Shown here: piece by piece, positions 47,615-59,440 of the stretch | How positions within the stretch are numbered: the first letter of the stretch is position 1 | Layout: every line of letters begins with the position of its first letter | Notes under the pieces: model-generated | The model's input: only the letters and a program-made list of their open reading frames with translations | Told to the model about the DNA's origin: nothing | The model's database searches: none | Made by a program: the position numbers and the translations under genes | Source: Spinellus fusiger | Lineage: Eukaryota; Mucoromycota; Mucoromycetes; Mucorales; Phycomycetaceae | Assembly: GCA_025094145.1 (NCBI GenBank) | Contig: JALLLS010000094.1 | Location: 1-64,000 of the forward strand | Direction: 5' to 3' | DNA: 64,000 bases

Positions 47615-50600
47615 TTAAAATTGATCCAGTAAGAAGTTGGTAGCCTTTTGAAGATCATTATCATATTGACGTAACGCATCTTTTGCTTGGTCCACTGTAA
47701 ATCCCATGCCTGTCAATACATTAATAGAGTCACTCTCTTTTGCTGGTAGAGTGGAGTCAGAAGAGGCTATAGTGACATGTTCATGCTTTTCATCAGATGA
47801 AAAAGAAGAGGCTTCCTCCTTGGGAGAGATGGCATCAGACAGAGGAGAACGACTAGCCCCCACATATCCCAGAGACGTGTGTGTTGTAGTGGTAGCAGAA
47901 GCAGAAGCAGAAATAGCTAGTTCATTGGTGTTGGCTGTTGTATCAGACACATTAGGAAGGCTATTCTCATTGACAGGTAGAGCCTCCAGAGTATCTACAC
48001 CTCCATGGTACTGAGATGTCTCTGAAATGGTAGTGTTGGAGTTCATACTCTCCCTAGACTTTCCTAAGAATATGGAGTTGTCTGCAGTTTTCATAGCACT
48101 GGATTCGGTAGCAGTAGTCAGTACACTTGCTGGATCATTTGTCACTACAGAAGACATAAAGTCAAACTCATCTACGGAGTCAGAGTGGGAAGGGGCTTCT
48201 CCCATACTTGCAGAGGCAAAGGAAGAAGCAATAGAAGCATTGTCTACTACTTCAAAATCATGTTCTGTGGTGGACGGGCTGGGACCTATTTTGTTCAGTG
48301 GAGAGTGGAGAGTCGTCTGTGAGGTAGTCTGTGGTGTGGAGGGCGGGAGGAGGGTTGGGTAGCCATACTCTTCTAGAGATATGTCCCTGTAGGCTTCTTT
48401 GTACTCTTGTTCAGAAGAAGCAGGTAGCTTTGTTACTAGACTTGTTTCTTTGGCTTCCTCAAAGGAAGTCTCTGGAGGTGGCTGTACATTAGACATAGAG
48501 GGATGGCTATGATTCTCCACCAGGGTGTTGATTTGAAATGTAGACAGCGAATCTATATCTTGTGTTTGAATCTCGTTCTCTTTTGTAGGCTGTTCAGAAA
48601 GACGGTGGGCGTCTTTGGTAGAGACATCTTCTTTCTCTGTCTCTACTGAAGGCTCTGACACCTCTGCCTGTTTATTATGTTGGTGTATCTCTACATCTGT
48701 ACTTGGATCTTCTTCGTTTGGATCCTTCCCTACCGATTCACTCTCTGGATCAGTGATAGGTGCCGTGATAGGTGTATGAGCTGATACACTATCTTCCTGT
48801 TCAAGAGGAGAAGCGTCTGATGATTCACTCGACATTGCTGTTTCCGTGGAAGCCTCCTGTTCTTGTGTATGAGAAATATCCATTGTATTCTCCTTTACAA
48901 TATCAATAGAATCTTGCTTCAAGGGCTCTCTATTTACACTCTCCAGAAGAATACTCTTGTGCTCATTTACACTCTCTTCATAGGTTGGTAATACATGAAT
49001 GGCTTGTTGTTTATCCAATGTACTATTCTCTGACTTCTTTAAAGTGTCTTCCAATTCCAATCCTTCTGCAGCCATGAGTGTTGTGTCTTGGGAAGATCGA
49101 GTATTTATTCTCTCTACTTTCTGTGCTCCATTCTCTGTTGATTCAGATACATTAAGATCTCTGCTATCTTGTGTTATGGCAGACAAAGTGTCTGTAGTGG
49201 CCTTGAAGGAGACATCTTCTTGCTGTTCTTTACTATCTTTCTCCAATAGAACAAAAGGTGTAGATGCCACTAGGGCGGTCGTTACTGATGCGATAGAGGT
49301 TGATGCTACATCAGGTTCAGACAGACTCTGGGTTGCAGAGAAAGAAGATCCATCTGATGCCAAGAATATGTCATTTACTATTGAACCAGGAGAACCTTTC
49401 TTCTTCATGACTACAGCAGGAGGAGCTGGTGGTTTTTTCTTTGATCCTTGTGCTTTGGGTGAAGTGTCCAATGCACTTTGAGTACGATGGAGGCGGCTTT
49501 TAGGAGGAGGAGGTGGTGGTGGTGACAATGCCTTTTGAGGTGAGGCCATGGCTATACATCCAAGTATATATAGATATATAAAAAGGAGGAGTCAGTGGTA
49601 TTTATAGAGTCTCTTTACCTTTCTTCTCTTGAAGACGTGTGGGCTCCTGTACAAATGCCGACTGTGCTTTAAGGGCCTCATGTGTTTCTGTGACTGTAGC
49701 CAAGTGTTTCTGGGCTGCCCTTGTCTTGCCGTCTTGCTGGTCTTGGGCCTGTAAGATGCGTTGGATTTCTGCCTTGAGTCTTGAACAGTCTTTTTCCAAA
49801 GTATCGATACGTCTTAATGCTGTCTTTTCCTGTTCTTGTGCCTCTATTAATGCTTCTTCTGCTTGCGTCTTTTGGTACTGGAGGTGTTCAAATGCTGTCT
49901 TTGTGGATTGTTCTCTTTTCAGAAGCTCGGTTGTGCGCGTCCTTGTCTCTTCCAACAATGTTTCCACTGCCACTGGAGATGTCTTTTGACTGAATCTACT
50001 GTCTGATGCTGGTGATAATGGCGATCCTTTTGTTTTTCTACCTACATAGAGAGAGAGAGAGAGAGAGGTATATCAGTCACTGTGGTTGTCTTTATAAGAA
50101 GATACTCTTACTTCTTTCCAATGCGTCAATGGAGGCCGTCAGTGATTCTGGTAGTAAAGATGGAACAGCACAGCCACCCTCACACACTTTTGCAATATGA
50201 GCAGCAATAATGAATTCTTTGAATGACAAGTAGCCTTTGTTCTGAGTGTCTGCTAAATCCCATATCAAGGCAAGCTGTGTATCTGACAGACTGGAATTCT
50301 TAAAGTAGTGAGCCACTTCATTCCCTAGAGAGTGGAATGAGATGATGTAATAAGAGTGTTATTCTATCATTATTACCACTCAAGTATCCATTATACTGTG
50401 TATCCATAGCATCAAAAAGTGATTTATAATAGAGCTCTTCTTCAGCATCTATGCTCCATGTTACAGATGCTCCTACAGATGCTCCCACAGATGCCTGTTG
50501 AATCGATGGCTTTGGAATAGGAGGAGCACGCTCTCTTCTCTTGGGGGGAGGAGGCTTGTTTTGGGCCAATGCAGCAATAGTAAAAGGAATAGCGTCTGGC

Positions 50601-51379
50601 AATTGCTGCAATCCTTCCATACAGCGTTCAATGTAGTGCATTGCAAGGATGAATTCAGTTTTGGTCATCTCATTCGATCTATTCTTATGCACCAATTGCC
50701 TAAGGAGGACGTTAGACGCTAGCCTATGACTCTCACTACAATGGTAGCTACCCTATGGCCTCAATTGTCTCTTCTGGTAGCTTAGAACGCATAAACACTG
50801 GCCTAACTTTATCCATTGAGATGGTCTTTCTTTCTGGCTCAAGAGCTGAAAAGATATGCAGGTATTTACTGCGTTCTTCGAGTGTCATGCTATCCTGAAC
50901 CAAAGGCAAGTGAGATGTAGGACGCAGCATAGGCAGTGGTATATCTGTAGGATGTGGAAGATATGGAGGAGGAGGAAGAGGAGGACTATATCAGAGATTC
51001 TTCTTATGGTTGAATAACAACTAACTTGATGAAAGCACCTCTAAAGAAGGAGACAGGCCCTTTTGTGCACAGGCAATAAGTTTAAGAGCAATACTAAATC
51101 CTCGTCTATCTAATCCACCGAGATTCTTTTCATCTGCAATATCCCATATCTATTCAAAACCCTGTTGATAAGCTGTCTTTTACTCTAGTAGAGTGTACTA
51201 TGGTAGGCTAGTCTTGCCTGTGCAAGTGTCTCGGGAGGCAGATTAGACTGGGCAAAAAGAGACGCTGCCTGCTGTCCTGTCACTGTCACTGTATCGGTGC
51301 TTGTGACATGGAATAGTTCGGCGGCCTCTTCAATATCTTTGGAGCTTAGTCCTGGGTGGAAGGCAGTAGAGTGACTCAT
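47615..51379 (-). CDS. EDE1: EH-domain endocytic scaffold, Ede1/Eps15-type
   Basis: A multi-exon gene starting at ATG 51379 (MSHSTAFHPGLSSKDIEEAA). Three EH domains come first: one in exons around 51379-51000 (LPPETLAQ | IWDIADEKNLGG), the second around 50930-50600 (LPEETIEAIGQLVHKNRSNE), the third around 50450-50100 (LIWDLADTQNKGYLSFKEF). They are followed by a coiled-coil exon (about 49990-49605), a long Ser/Thr/Glu-rich region and a C-terminal UBA domain (TGMGFTVDQAKDALRQY). The final exon is 47615 to about 49551. This is the domain order of yeast Ede1, which recruits adaptors at early endocytic sites through NPF motifs and ubiquitin; total length is roughly 1100 aa. Intron 1 appears to be GC-AG (CAG|GCAAGA, 51217). 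The junction near 51000 is uncertain. Confidence 0.88.
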
Positions 51380-52274
51380 GAGAAATACGAAGGAAACCCA
51401 CTGTCCACTCACGGGTGCCACCAATAGCCCGCAATGCTGGTATTTAAATAATAATAATAATAATAATAGGATCTGCGTCATGGCATTCTTACCTTGAATA
51501 GTACCAATATAAAGTATAGGCTTGTGTGGAATCCTGTCATGGTAACCAGTGGACATGAGTTCTGTATAATAACAGTGTCTGTGTAGTCTGCTATCTTCAA
51601 CTTTCAGTCGCTTCTGCTTGTTGTATTGCTGCTTATTTGCACGTGTACCTATGTGAGGGCACAGGCACCTTCTCTGATTGACCGTAATAAGACTGGGTAA
51701 ATAGACAAGTGTGGACAATGTATTCTGATGCTGTTTAGTCTTCTGGGGCTACTGTGGAAGGCGTCTCGTGTAGGAGAAAGACTGAGTCCTTATGTTTCTC
51801 TTGCCTGTATTATTATGGGAGTGACCATTATGATTTCATAATGTAGTAGATACCACACAGTAAAGAGTGGATAACGATGTTGTTGATGTTAATGTTGTTG
51901 GTGTTGGCGTGAGTGTTGTTGATATTATGTATAAAAGTGTATAAAAGTATAGACAAGAGAGAATAGAGACAGTAGAAGCATTTCTTTGATAGTAATAGGT
52001 ATATTTCTCTGTTTCTTATCCAAGAGTAGATAACTATTGATATACACATCTTCCTCTGCCAAGATCCCTTTACTGTACCTCTTCTCTTATAGATATATAA
52101 ATATACAATCTCACTCACTCACTCACTCACTCACTCACTCACTAATATAGCTCGGAATATACAATACTTCTATTCATCAGTAGTAAGTAGCCATGGTAGG
52201 ACACTTCATAGTCTAGCAGTAATAATGCAATAAAGTAGTTTAGGATTCAATAAAAGGTAGATGACTTCTTCTTC
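51380..52274. other. Intergenic region with ACTC microsatellite
   Basis: Upstream of the EDE1-like gene and downstream of the carrier gene. An (ACTC)n tract of 8 units lies at about 52110-52143. ORFs here are shadows or low complexity; no gene seen. Confidence 0.5.
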
Positions 52275-54380
52275 TTATGCCTTGGGTGGGCATGGTGTGC
52301 CTGGAATATAAGGACACTGTGGATACACTCCAAATCGATAGTCCAGATCCAACAGTAACTTGAGTCCATTTCTTACACGCAATGCACTTGTACTCTCCTC
52401 TGTCCATTGTCCAGCAGGCTGAGCATGTGTACTGCCAGGAAGAGGAATCCATTGGTGAAGAAGCTCATACACCGTCAGAGTCACACCAAACTGGGGAGAA
52501 GATCGGAGGATACGTGCAGGTCCGCCCTTGAAGAAGGCCTTGAATCCTTCTTCTGCCCATATCTTACGTGCAGCATCTGTAATTCCAGAGTAGGATGTCT
52601 GTCCCTTGCGTGCTTCCACCTGGAGACGTGTCTTGATGACATCAGCAGGGGTGGTGAAGTAAGCAGCAGGCATACCAGCAATAGCACCAGAAACAAGAAG
52701 CTCGCCAATCGTCAGCTTGTGTTCAGGGCCTTCGTGGAAAATGTCTTTTTTGAGGTGGGCATAGGCTGGGAAATAGATGGCTGAGAAAGGAACATCCCGC
52801 AATAAACAAGCACTGACGCCCTTGTACAGTCCCACGATACCGAGTTGCTTTACAATCCAAATGGCAGAACGACGGGGCATATCAAGATTCTTTGCTTGTT
52901 CACCTTGGATTTGTAGACGAATCTTGACAATCTCAAGAGGATTCGTAAATACAACCTGGGAGGCACCAGCAACACCACCACCGACCATTTCTTGCCACAG
53001 TTGGATTTCACCCGTGTCTTTATTCGAGAATTTGCTTCTTACAAAGTCATTCATGGTAAGTTTAATGGCTTTTTCAGGGGCAACACCCTATGCAATAACA
53101 ATGCACAATGATCAGTGCACAACTGTTAGTGTGTGTAGATAGATGCGTAGTAAATCCTGTGATTTTCTTGTCCTGCTTACCACTAACTGGGGTCCTAATC
53201 CACGGTAAAGACCAGTAAATCCTTCATTCTTGATGACCTTTCGGAAACAGTCCAGACTATTCTTGTACAAAAGTTCTCCTACTACTTTGGAGCGCTGGTT
53301 TTGCATGCGCGTCTTGACCAGATCAATAGGATAGACAGCAGTGGCTCCCACAGCACCAGCAATCGATCCCAAGGCAAAAGCATACCCATTCTCCACCAAT
53401 CCCCACAGGAACCCACTCTTCTTCTTGTCATTGGCTGTCTGTCCATCGAGGGCCTGAGGAATGGTCTTGGCCACTTGCCAGCGAGGATCAAATATCTTTG
53501 AGAAATCGTCAAAGGTCAATCTACCCGAGGCATTGTCCACACCGGCAAAATGGAAGATAATGTCTGCTTCCATAGGAGTAAATGTAGTGTAGCGACTGGT
53601 ATGGGCTGCCTTGTTCAAGAAGTCTGACTTTGTGATGCTCTTTTCTGAGCTATCATCAATCGCACGCTTCACAATCAGCTCCACCATATCAATGTTACGA
53701 ATGACATTATGAAACGCCACCACATTAGCAAAACTGACATTGGTGCCTGCATACAAGTTACAGAGAGTGGGCAAATGGTCAATCACATGATCCGATAGCT
53801 TGTGTTTGGCAATGTCATGGATAATCTTTTTAAAGTCTTCAGGTGTAATATAGCCAGTCTGCTTCATGTCGTAGTGCTTGAATTCCTGTCGAAGTCTCTC
53901 CCCTTGGAGTCCCTTGAGCAGTTGTGTGAATTCCTCATATACCAGCTCATGGTGTCCTTCCTTATTCCCCACATACAGCTTGAGCCAGTCACAGTCAAAG
54001 TCAAAGGGAATCGTGTCGTCGGGAAGATGGGTAGATAACACGGATTTGAACTGGTCAAAGGTGATTTTGCCAGTGCCATTCACGTCAAACACGCGAAAAG
54101 CCACTTCATACTCTGCATCTGGCTTGCTGAGAAGGTTCTGCAGGACTACAAAGTCGTTGAAGGAGATGGCACCACGCTTGGAGGCGTCGGCAATTTTGTA
54201 GAGCAGCCCAAACTGCTCTTTTTGGATCTTCTTAAAGTCTTCTCCTGGACAGACAGCAGCAAGAAAGTCATCTAGGGACATATACCGACCTCCTTCCTTC
54301 TCAATAGAAGCGTGCTGATGGAACATCTTTCTGTAGTACTCAGTCATACTAAGACCGGCAGATTCGTCCGAGAGAGTCAT
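52275..54380 (-). CDS. AGC1: Mitochondrial aspartate/glutamate carrier with EF-hand domain (Aralar/citrin type)
   Basis: Two exons (minus): 54380-53181 and 53087-52275; 2013 nt, 670 aa, against 678 for human Aralar1. The N-terminal half has EF-hand-like repeats (for example [17 protein letters not shown]) and the linker seen in calcium-regulated carriers. The C-terminal half has three solute-carrier repeats with their signatures: [10 protein letters not shown] (about residue 351), [10 protein letters not shown] (about 450) and [10 protein letters not shown] (about 547). The family exchanges matrix aspartate for cytosolic glutamate plus a proton in the malate-aspartate shuttle, across the inner mitochondrial membrane. 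A GTG-initiated upstream extension was not accepted. The presence of loop residues DxNGTG suggests that calcium sensing is retained, unlike in budding yeast Agc1. Confidence 0.94.
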
Positions 54381-55007
54381 AACAGAGAAGAACAAGGGGG
54401 AAGACTGGAAGGAAGGAAGAAGAAGAGCGGTCGCCACCCCTCAGGAAGAAGAGAGATCACTATATATAGACAACAACTAAATAAAGATGAAGTAGAGTCC
54501 GATCTACACTCAGATCTCGTCTCTTCTTGATTTGCTGTTTCCATGTGGGGTGCATCCAAGAGCAGTGGACAAAAAGGCGTTTATTTTAAACTCGATAGAA
54601 AAAAATAAACATGTGGAGAAGTCACGTGAAAAGAGGTTCATTTCTTATCTTGTTTACTCTTTCTTGTTTTTATTTTCTCTGTTATCTACACTCTCTAGTA
54701 GAGAATCTTATAAGGAAGGATCAGTACAAATGACATGACTCACCCGTCCACAAATAAAACCCCGCTATCCTCAGGGCTATGTTGCTATGGTGATGCCTAT
54801 AAAAGAAAGAATTAAGAAGTCATACAAAGCCATACAAAGCCATACGAAGGAACTGCTCTTCTAGTCCTGTTTTTTTTATTAAAAAAAATAGATAGATAAA
54901 TATATAAATATAAATAAATATAAATATAAATATAAATATAAATATAAATATAAATATAAATATAAAAGAAAAAGAAAAAGATACACAGATAAAGTTCATT
55001 TATTGTA
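54381..55007. other. Intergenic region with AAATAT repeat
   Basis: Promoter side of the carrier gene, then the 3' side of TAF8. It contains three CATACAAAGC/CATACGAAGG-like copies (54815-54850) and a tandem AAATAT hexanucleotide array at about 54897-54965. No gene seen. Confidence 0.55.
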
Positions 55008-56042
55008 CTATTGGACAGGCCCTATACTGGTACGAGGATCCTTCGATGCCTCCATCCCATCGGAATAGCGCTTTAATGGCAGTGTAGGAGGAGCTTCTCT
55101 TGAGTAATTTGTTCTAAAATCCGAGAACCCCGACTGTTTTGCTCTTGTTCTTCTCTGTAATGAATTTTCATAATTCACCAATGGCATCATAGCAGTGGCA
55201 TTGGATGCAGCTGTTTTACTGCCTTGGTGATGTCCATGTTGTTCAGCCGACATGAATCGCTTCAGATTTTCCTCGACTGTGCGTGATTGTTGGGAATTAA
55301 GAGCACGCACCTTTTGAGGATCATCGGGACGTTGTATATAGACCTAATGAGAACATAGACAAGACAGTGAATACAAAGAGATAGATAAATAGATAAACAG
55401 ATGGAAAAGGCATTTACAGGCGTCTGTCGAAAAGAATGTTTACTGGGGAAGCGTGGTAGATTAGGGGGCACATAGAAAGGCAAGTCATGACCAGACGTGT
55501 TTTTCTTATCAGTCATAAAATCATCCTCATCCTCATCCTCAGAAGGAAGAAAGTGAAGGGTATGGTCGACGCTCTGTGATAAGGATCTTTCTGTGCGTAG
55601 GATACGTTTGGCAGGTCTCACTAACTATCAGTAAAGGAGCAACTTGAGAGTGTGTACCTAGTGTATTGTCTGTCTTTGTTTTCTCCAAATACACTTCTAA
55701 TTGGTGCATCGTCAGACCCGAATGTTTGAAGGATTCCTCAATGTCATGGTAATTAGGTTTTATTCGATTGCCGAGTTCTGCATAGGTGTGGGATGTATGG
55801 AACAACCTTTCAAGATCTACCTATCAGGGACTGAATCTGACCAAAACAAAGGACTTACATGTGCCCATGAGGTCAGAGAGTGTGTCGAGTGCAGACCTTT
55901 GTATAGAGTGGAAGCCAGCCTCTTTTGCTAGTAGAGACACTAACTTATTATTAGCACTACTGACGAATTCTGCTTCTGTTAAGTCTATGGATTGTGTGTT
56001 TCTAGATTCATTCTCTAGGCTGTGGGTGTTTGTAGCGTTCAT
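55008..56042 (-). CDS. TAF8: TFIID subunit TAF8 homologue
   Basis: Four exons (minus): 56042-55859, 55816-55658, 55620-55418, 55343-55008; 882 nt, 293 aa. The N-terminal histone-fold domain covers about residues 15-90 (AEFVSSANNKLVSLLAKEAG ... LDTLSDLMGTYLERLFH). The TAF8-specific C-terminal motif is clear in LPFYVPPNLPRFPSKHSFRQ, followed by TPVY. The rest is basic and Ser-rich. TAF8 pairs with TAF10 and is part of TFIID, acting in RNA polymerase II pre-initiation complexes. The exon 1/2 acceptor GTAG at 55817 was selected because it alone preserves the frame. The upstream TTG frame start was not used. Fanzor element B begins about 105 bp upstream of the start codon, so it lies in the promoter region. 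Confidence 0.9.
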
Positions 56043-56146
56043 GAGAGACAATGCGTCAACAGTGTTAAGGATTTCAGTGTTACTGTAGAGTCACATGACA
56101 TTGGCTTGTAATGTACCAAGGGTTATTGGTGATGGATTGCGAATTA

Positions 56147-57524
56147 CACACCAGGAGATCTTTAGGATATAAAAGGAAATAGTCAAACTACAATTGTTTA
56201 AAAATAACACATTGATTTGAAAAGGAGCAAAAATAAGTTAAGATGTATTCATGTTATTTTTTAAACAAATAATTTTGTAGATTTACCTGTAAATATCTGA
56301 ATCCAGAAGGAAACCACTTTCGATGTGATGATGTATAATATGATATAATATGAATATCTATTCTTTTCTACAAAATAGAGCTATTTGGAGGCGACCATTG
56401 AAAGCCTCTTCTGCAATTGTATAGATATTCTTTGATGCATTCACATCTCTGTTCCAAACAATTCCGCAACTTTGGCAAGTGTGGATACTGTTGAAATTTA
56501 CTAATACTTCGGTGAGGTTATGTGTCCTACAAGTGTGGCAGATCTTGAAAAGAAAAAGAAAAGAAAAGAAAGTAACTGTTAGAAGAGCCTTTCATATTGG
56601 TTGAGAGGTCAATCATGTTTACCTTTGATGTTCGGAACTCATCGACATCAACTAGAAGATCTCCATCTTTTGGTCTCTTTTTTCAATGATTGATATAGAA
56701 TTCTTGGCAAACCAACACAATGACCTTTAAACTTGACAGCATCTTTTCCTTTCATTCCTGTGCCATAAGCAACGACTGGCAGTTTGGTAGGACCATACTC
56801 CAATCCTTTTAGGTGCCAATACCCCTTTACAATAATAAAATAATAGTAAAAATATTTACTTCGAGATGTATCAACGTAATCTAGGTGTGTCGTATTACTC
56901 TTGCACTGGCACCTTCTTCCTGCCTTTGCCTTTTTAACGGATTCACTGGGTTTATTAAAATAAAAGAATATACAATAGAAACTGACCAATATGTAAGACA
57001 TAATAAACATACACAAACACTCACCATATCATAACTGTTGGTTTATATGCCAGATAAAGGCAAACAAGTTAAAGAGAATAGAAGTTATGAAGAACAACAG
57101 ACAGTGCAATTAGCAGGTATTAATATTCGAGCAGAAGAGAACAAATCGAATTTTCACAAGTCACTTGCTTAATCAGAACTACCAAAGTAATGCAGACTAC
57201 AACAACATTTTAGAAAGAAAAGAATTCCTTAAAGAACAGTTGCCTAGTTACCAGTTGTGATCAAATCGTGTGTTGTGTCCCTGTTCATGTATCCTCTTTG
57301 ATTTCCCTAGACCAGCCTTTGTACTAATACTCTATTTCTTTGTCCCTGATAGAGACCAAACTACTACAGATCCATCTCTCTAGTGGTATTGTTGATAACC
57401 TTAGTACTCTTTATTACAGATACTTGCAAACCTTTGATTTTTAAATACAGTTCCATAAAAGGCAAAAATGGACGTAAAAGGAAGGAGATATCCCCGCCTA
57501 AAAGCCAGAAAAAATCCTGGCGTG
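56147..57524 (-). mobile_element. Fanzor-bearing transposable element, copy B (1.4 kb)
   Basis: The ends are CACACCAGGAGATCTTTAGG (56147, plus strand) and, at the other side, TCCTGGCGTG (57515-57524). Both are flanked by TA (56145-56146 and 57525-57526). It is homologous, in opposite orientation, to element A. The 3' part (56147 to about 57345) matches A 42830-43976 throughout, while only about 180 bp remain at the 5' end, where AAAGCCAGAAAAAATCCTGG corresponds to A's left terminus. B therefore looks like an internally deleted derivative, or A carries extra DNA. It is inserted between TAF8 and the SWI3-like gene. Confidence 0.72.
56358..57016 (-). pseudogene. Fanzor C-terminal relic, copy B (better preserved)
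   Basis: Minus-strand exon 1 (ending 56623) encodes YGPTKLPVVAYGTGMKGKDA, then after a single-base frameshift in a run of A the segment DGDLLVDVDEFRTSK. After the intron (56622-56544), exon 56543-56358 encodes ICHTC, then CQSCGIVWNRDVNASKNIYT, then AEEAFNGRL and a stop. DEFRTSK, the CxxC...CxxC zinc ribbon and WNRDVNA with the RuvC-III aspartate are all intact here. The frameshift and the missing N-terminal half make it non-functional. It is a Fanzor rather than a bacterial TnpB by its eukaryotic intron and context. Confidence 0.78.
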
Positions 57525-57526
57525 TA

Positions 57527-57657
57527 AGGTCTGTCATTTACACTGTAATTTACACTATCATTTACACTATCATTTATATTTCAACCCGCTCTGCTTATAA
57601 TACTATTGCAATGGAATTTATTCACTACAAAGAGAAGAAATATAAATGATAATCAAA
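57527..57657. other. Short gap between element B and SWI3-like gene
   Basis: A small tandem duplication, TTTACACTATCA (57551-57575), is present. It would hold the 3' UTR of the SWI3-like gene. Confidence 0.5.
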
Positions 57658-59440
57658 TTACAAGGATAAAATAGATGGCTGTTCATGGGAATCATCACTC
57701 GTCTCCTGCCTGGAGTGAGAGAAACTCTTCTCAGTCAGTCCATGCAAATCAGTCAGTCTATAATGCTCTTTTATCAGATGTGTGTTCATAAACTGTTGTA
57801 GCTGTGCTTGTGTCAATCCGGAATCCACAGCTGCCTCCACACCTCCCTTCTTTTCTATCTCATGCTGCAACAAGGCCGAGGTTCTCTTCACCGCAAGACG
57901 CTGAACAAAAATATCATGTCTTTGCTGCACCACTTGTTCCAATTCACACTCTAATACAGCCTCCAGTTCTTCAAAATGTGTCATTTTCAGTTCCAACTTC
58001 TTAATTTGTGTGTCCACCACAGCATGAACAAGACGACGTATTTCACGCTCCTCCATCTTGGCTAATGAATCTGCCTTGGCGGCGGCAGACCCCAATGCCA
58101 CAGCAGCTGCCTTTTCTATGGATGTTTTTGCTTTTTTAGTTTCCTTGCCTTTGTCCGATAATGTACGCTTAGAGGGGGTGATGATGTGCTCCTGGCACTC
58201 GATGGCTGCTTCAGCGGCTGCCGTCGCCACCTGAGGATCGACAGCAGAAGCAAGAAAGGCAAGAATAGACATGACTGGATTGTCTGCCTGTGAAAAGGGT
58301 GTTCTTTGGTGTTCAATGGTAGTGGAAGAAGGAAGAGAAGATCGGTAGGGCTCTTCAATGGGCATCTGTAGAAAGTGCATAATGCACTGTTCTCGTGTAC
58401 GAGTAATAACATGTTCAGCAATAGCACTCCAGTCATCATCAAACATCTCTATGGCCTCCAACAGCAGCAGTGTTTCTTGATCAGTCCAGGGTGTGTCGTG
58501 AGGATGTTGGAAGGCAGACAGCTGTGTTTTGATAAAATCAATGCTAATAAGACTGGTAGGGAAGCGGCCGTCTTTGTAGCAGAGAGGACATAAATCCATG
58601 TTCTTTGCTCGAAGACAGTGGTACCTTTCTCTTGTACACTCCACTCCACATGTAGTGCAATAAAATGGCTTGCTCTTTTCTTCATTGACAGTATCAAATA
58701 ACTGCTGTCTTAGTTTGACGTTCATTCCAATATCATCCACAGCATCTGTCTCTGATTTAGTTACTGTGGGTTTAATACTGGGACGGAAGGGTTGGAGTCC
58801 TCGTGGTGTGTCTGCTGTGACTCTAAAGTGGCCTGTGAAGGGAGGTCCTACTGCAGAAGGCCATGTAACAGGCTCACACTACTTAGTGTTAATGGAGAAA
58901 GGCCCTCTCATCTATAGGTTAAGAACCCACCTCATGGTTGATCAGTCCCCACTGTTCTAGAAAGGCATGCACTCTCATAATAGCACACACATCGCCTGCC
59001 AAGTTGCGTCGGCAGGCTGTCACTGTCAAGTATTCTTTTGAGTTCAGGCGGTAAGTGTTCACCATAAAATCACGGTAGTCATGGTAAATAGTGGTTGTTT
59101 TTGATTTGTTTCTTCCTGTAAAGAACTCTGGTAATGAGACACGCTCAACATTATGAATAGTCTCCATGTTGAACCATGCTGCATAGACAGGGACTTTGGT
59201 AGGTTGTGTCTGATCCAACAGATATTTCCGTGCTTCCTCTTCCATCTTAGTGCGTGCTTCTGCTGCTGCTGCTTCAGACTGAGCATCCATGCCTTGTTTA
59301 TCAACTATCTTTTCATCGAGGGGTGAGTTGGGAATGAATTCTTTGGCTTGTTTCATATCAGTGTCTTGTGATTCTATCAGCATGGGTGTAGTATCCATGG
59401 TGCTTATGGGTTTGTCGCGTTTTTCACTAGAGTCACTCAT
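57658..59440 (-). CDS. SWI3/RSC8-type chromatin-remodelling subunit (SWIRM, ZZ, SANT)
   Basis: Two exons (minus): 59440-58931 and 58878-57658; 1731 nt, 576 aa. The domains in order are: SWIRM, about 83-168 ([20 protein letters not shown] ... [20 protein letters not shown]); the family linker [20 protein letters not shown]; a ZZ-type zinc finger at about 242-280 with CTTC, CPLC pairs; SANT at about 299-347 ([20 protein letters not shown]); and an Ala/Glu-rich C-terminal coiled coil. These subunits scaffold SWI/SNF and RSC remodellers. The length is near yeast Rsc8 (557 aa) and well below Swi3, so an RSC8-like role, or one subunit shared by both complexes, is more likely. The start is the ATG at 59440. 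Confidence 0.93.
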
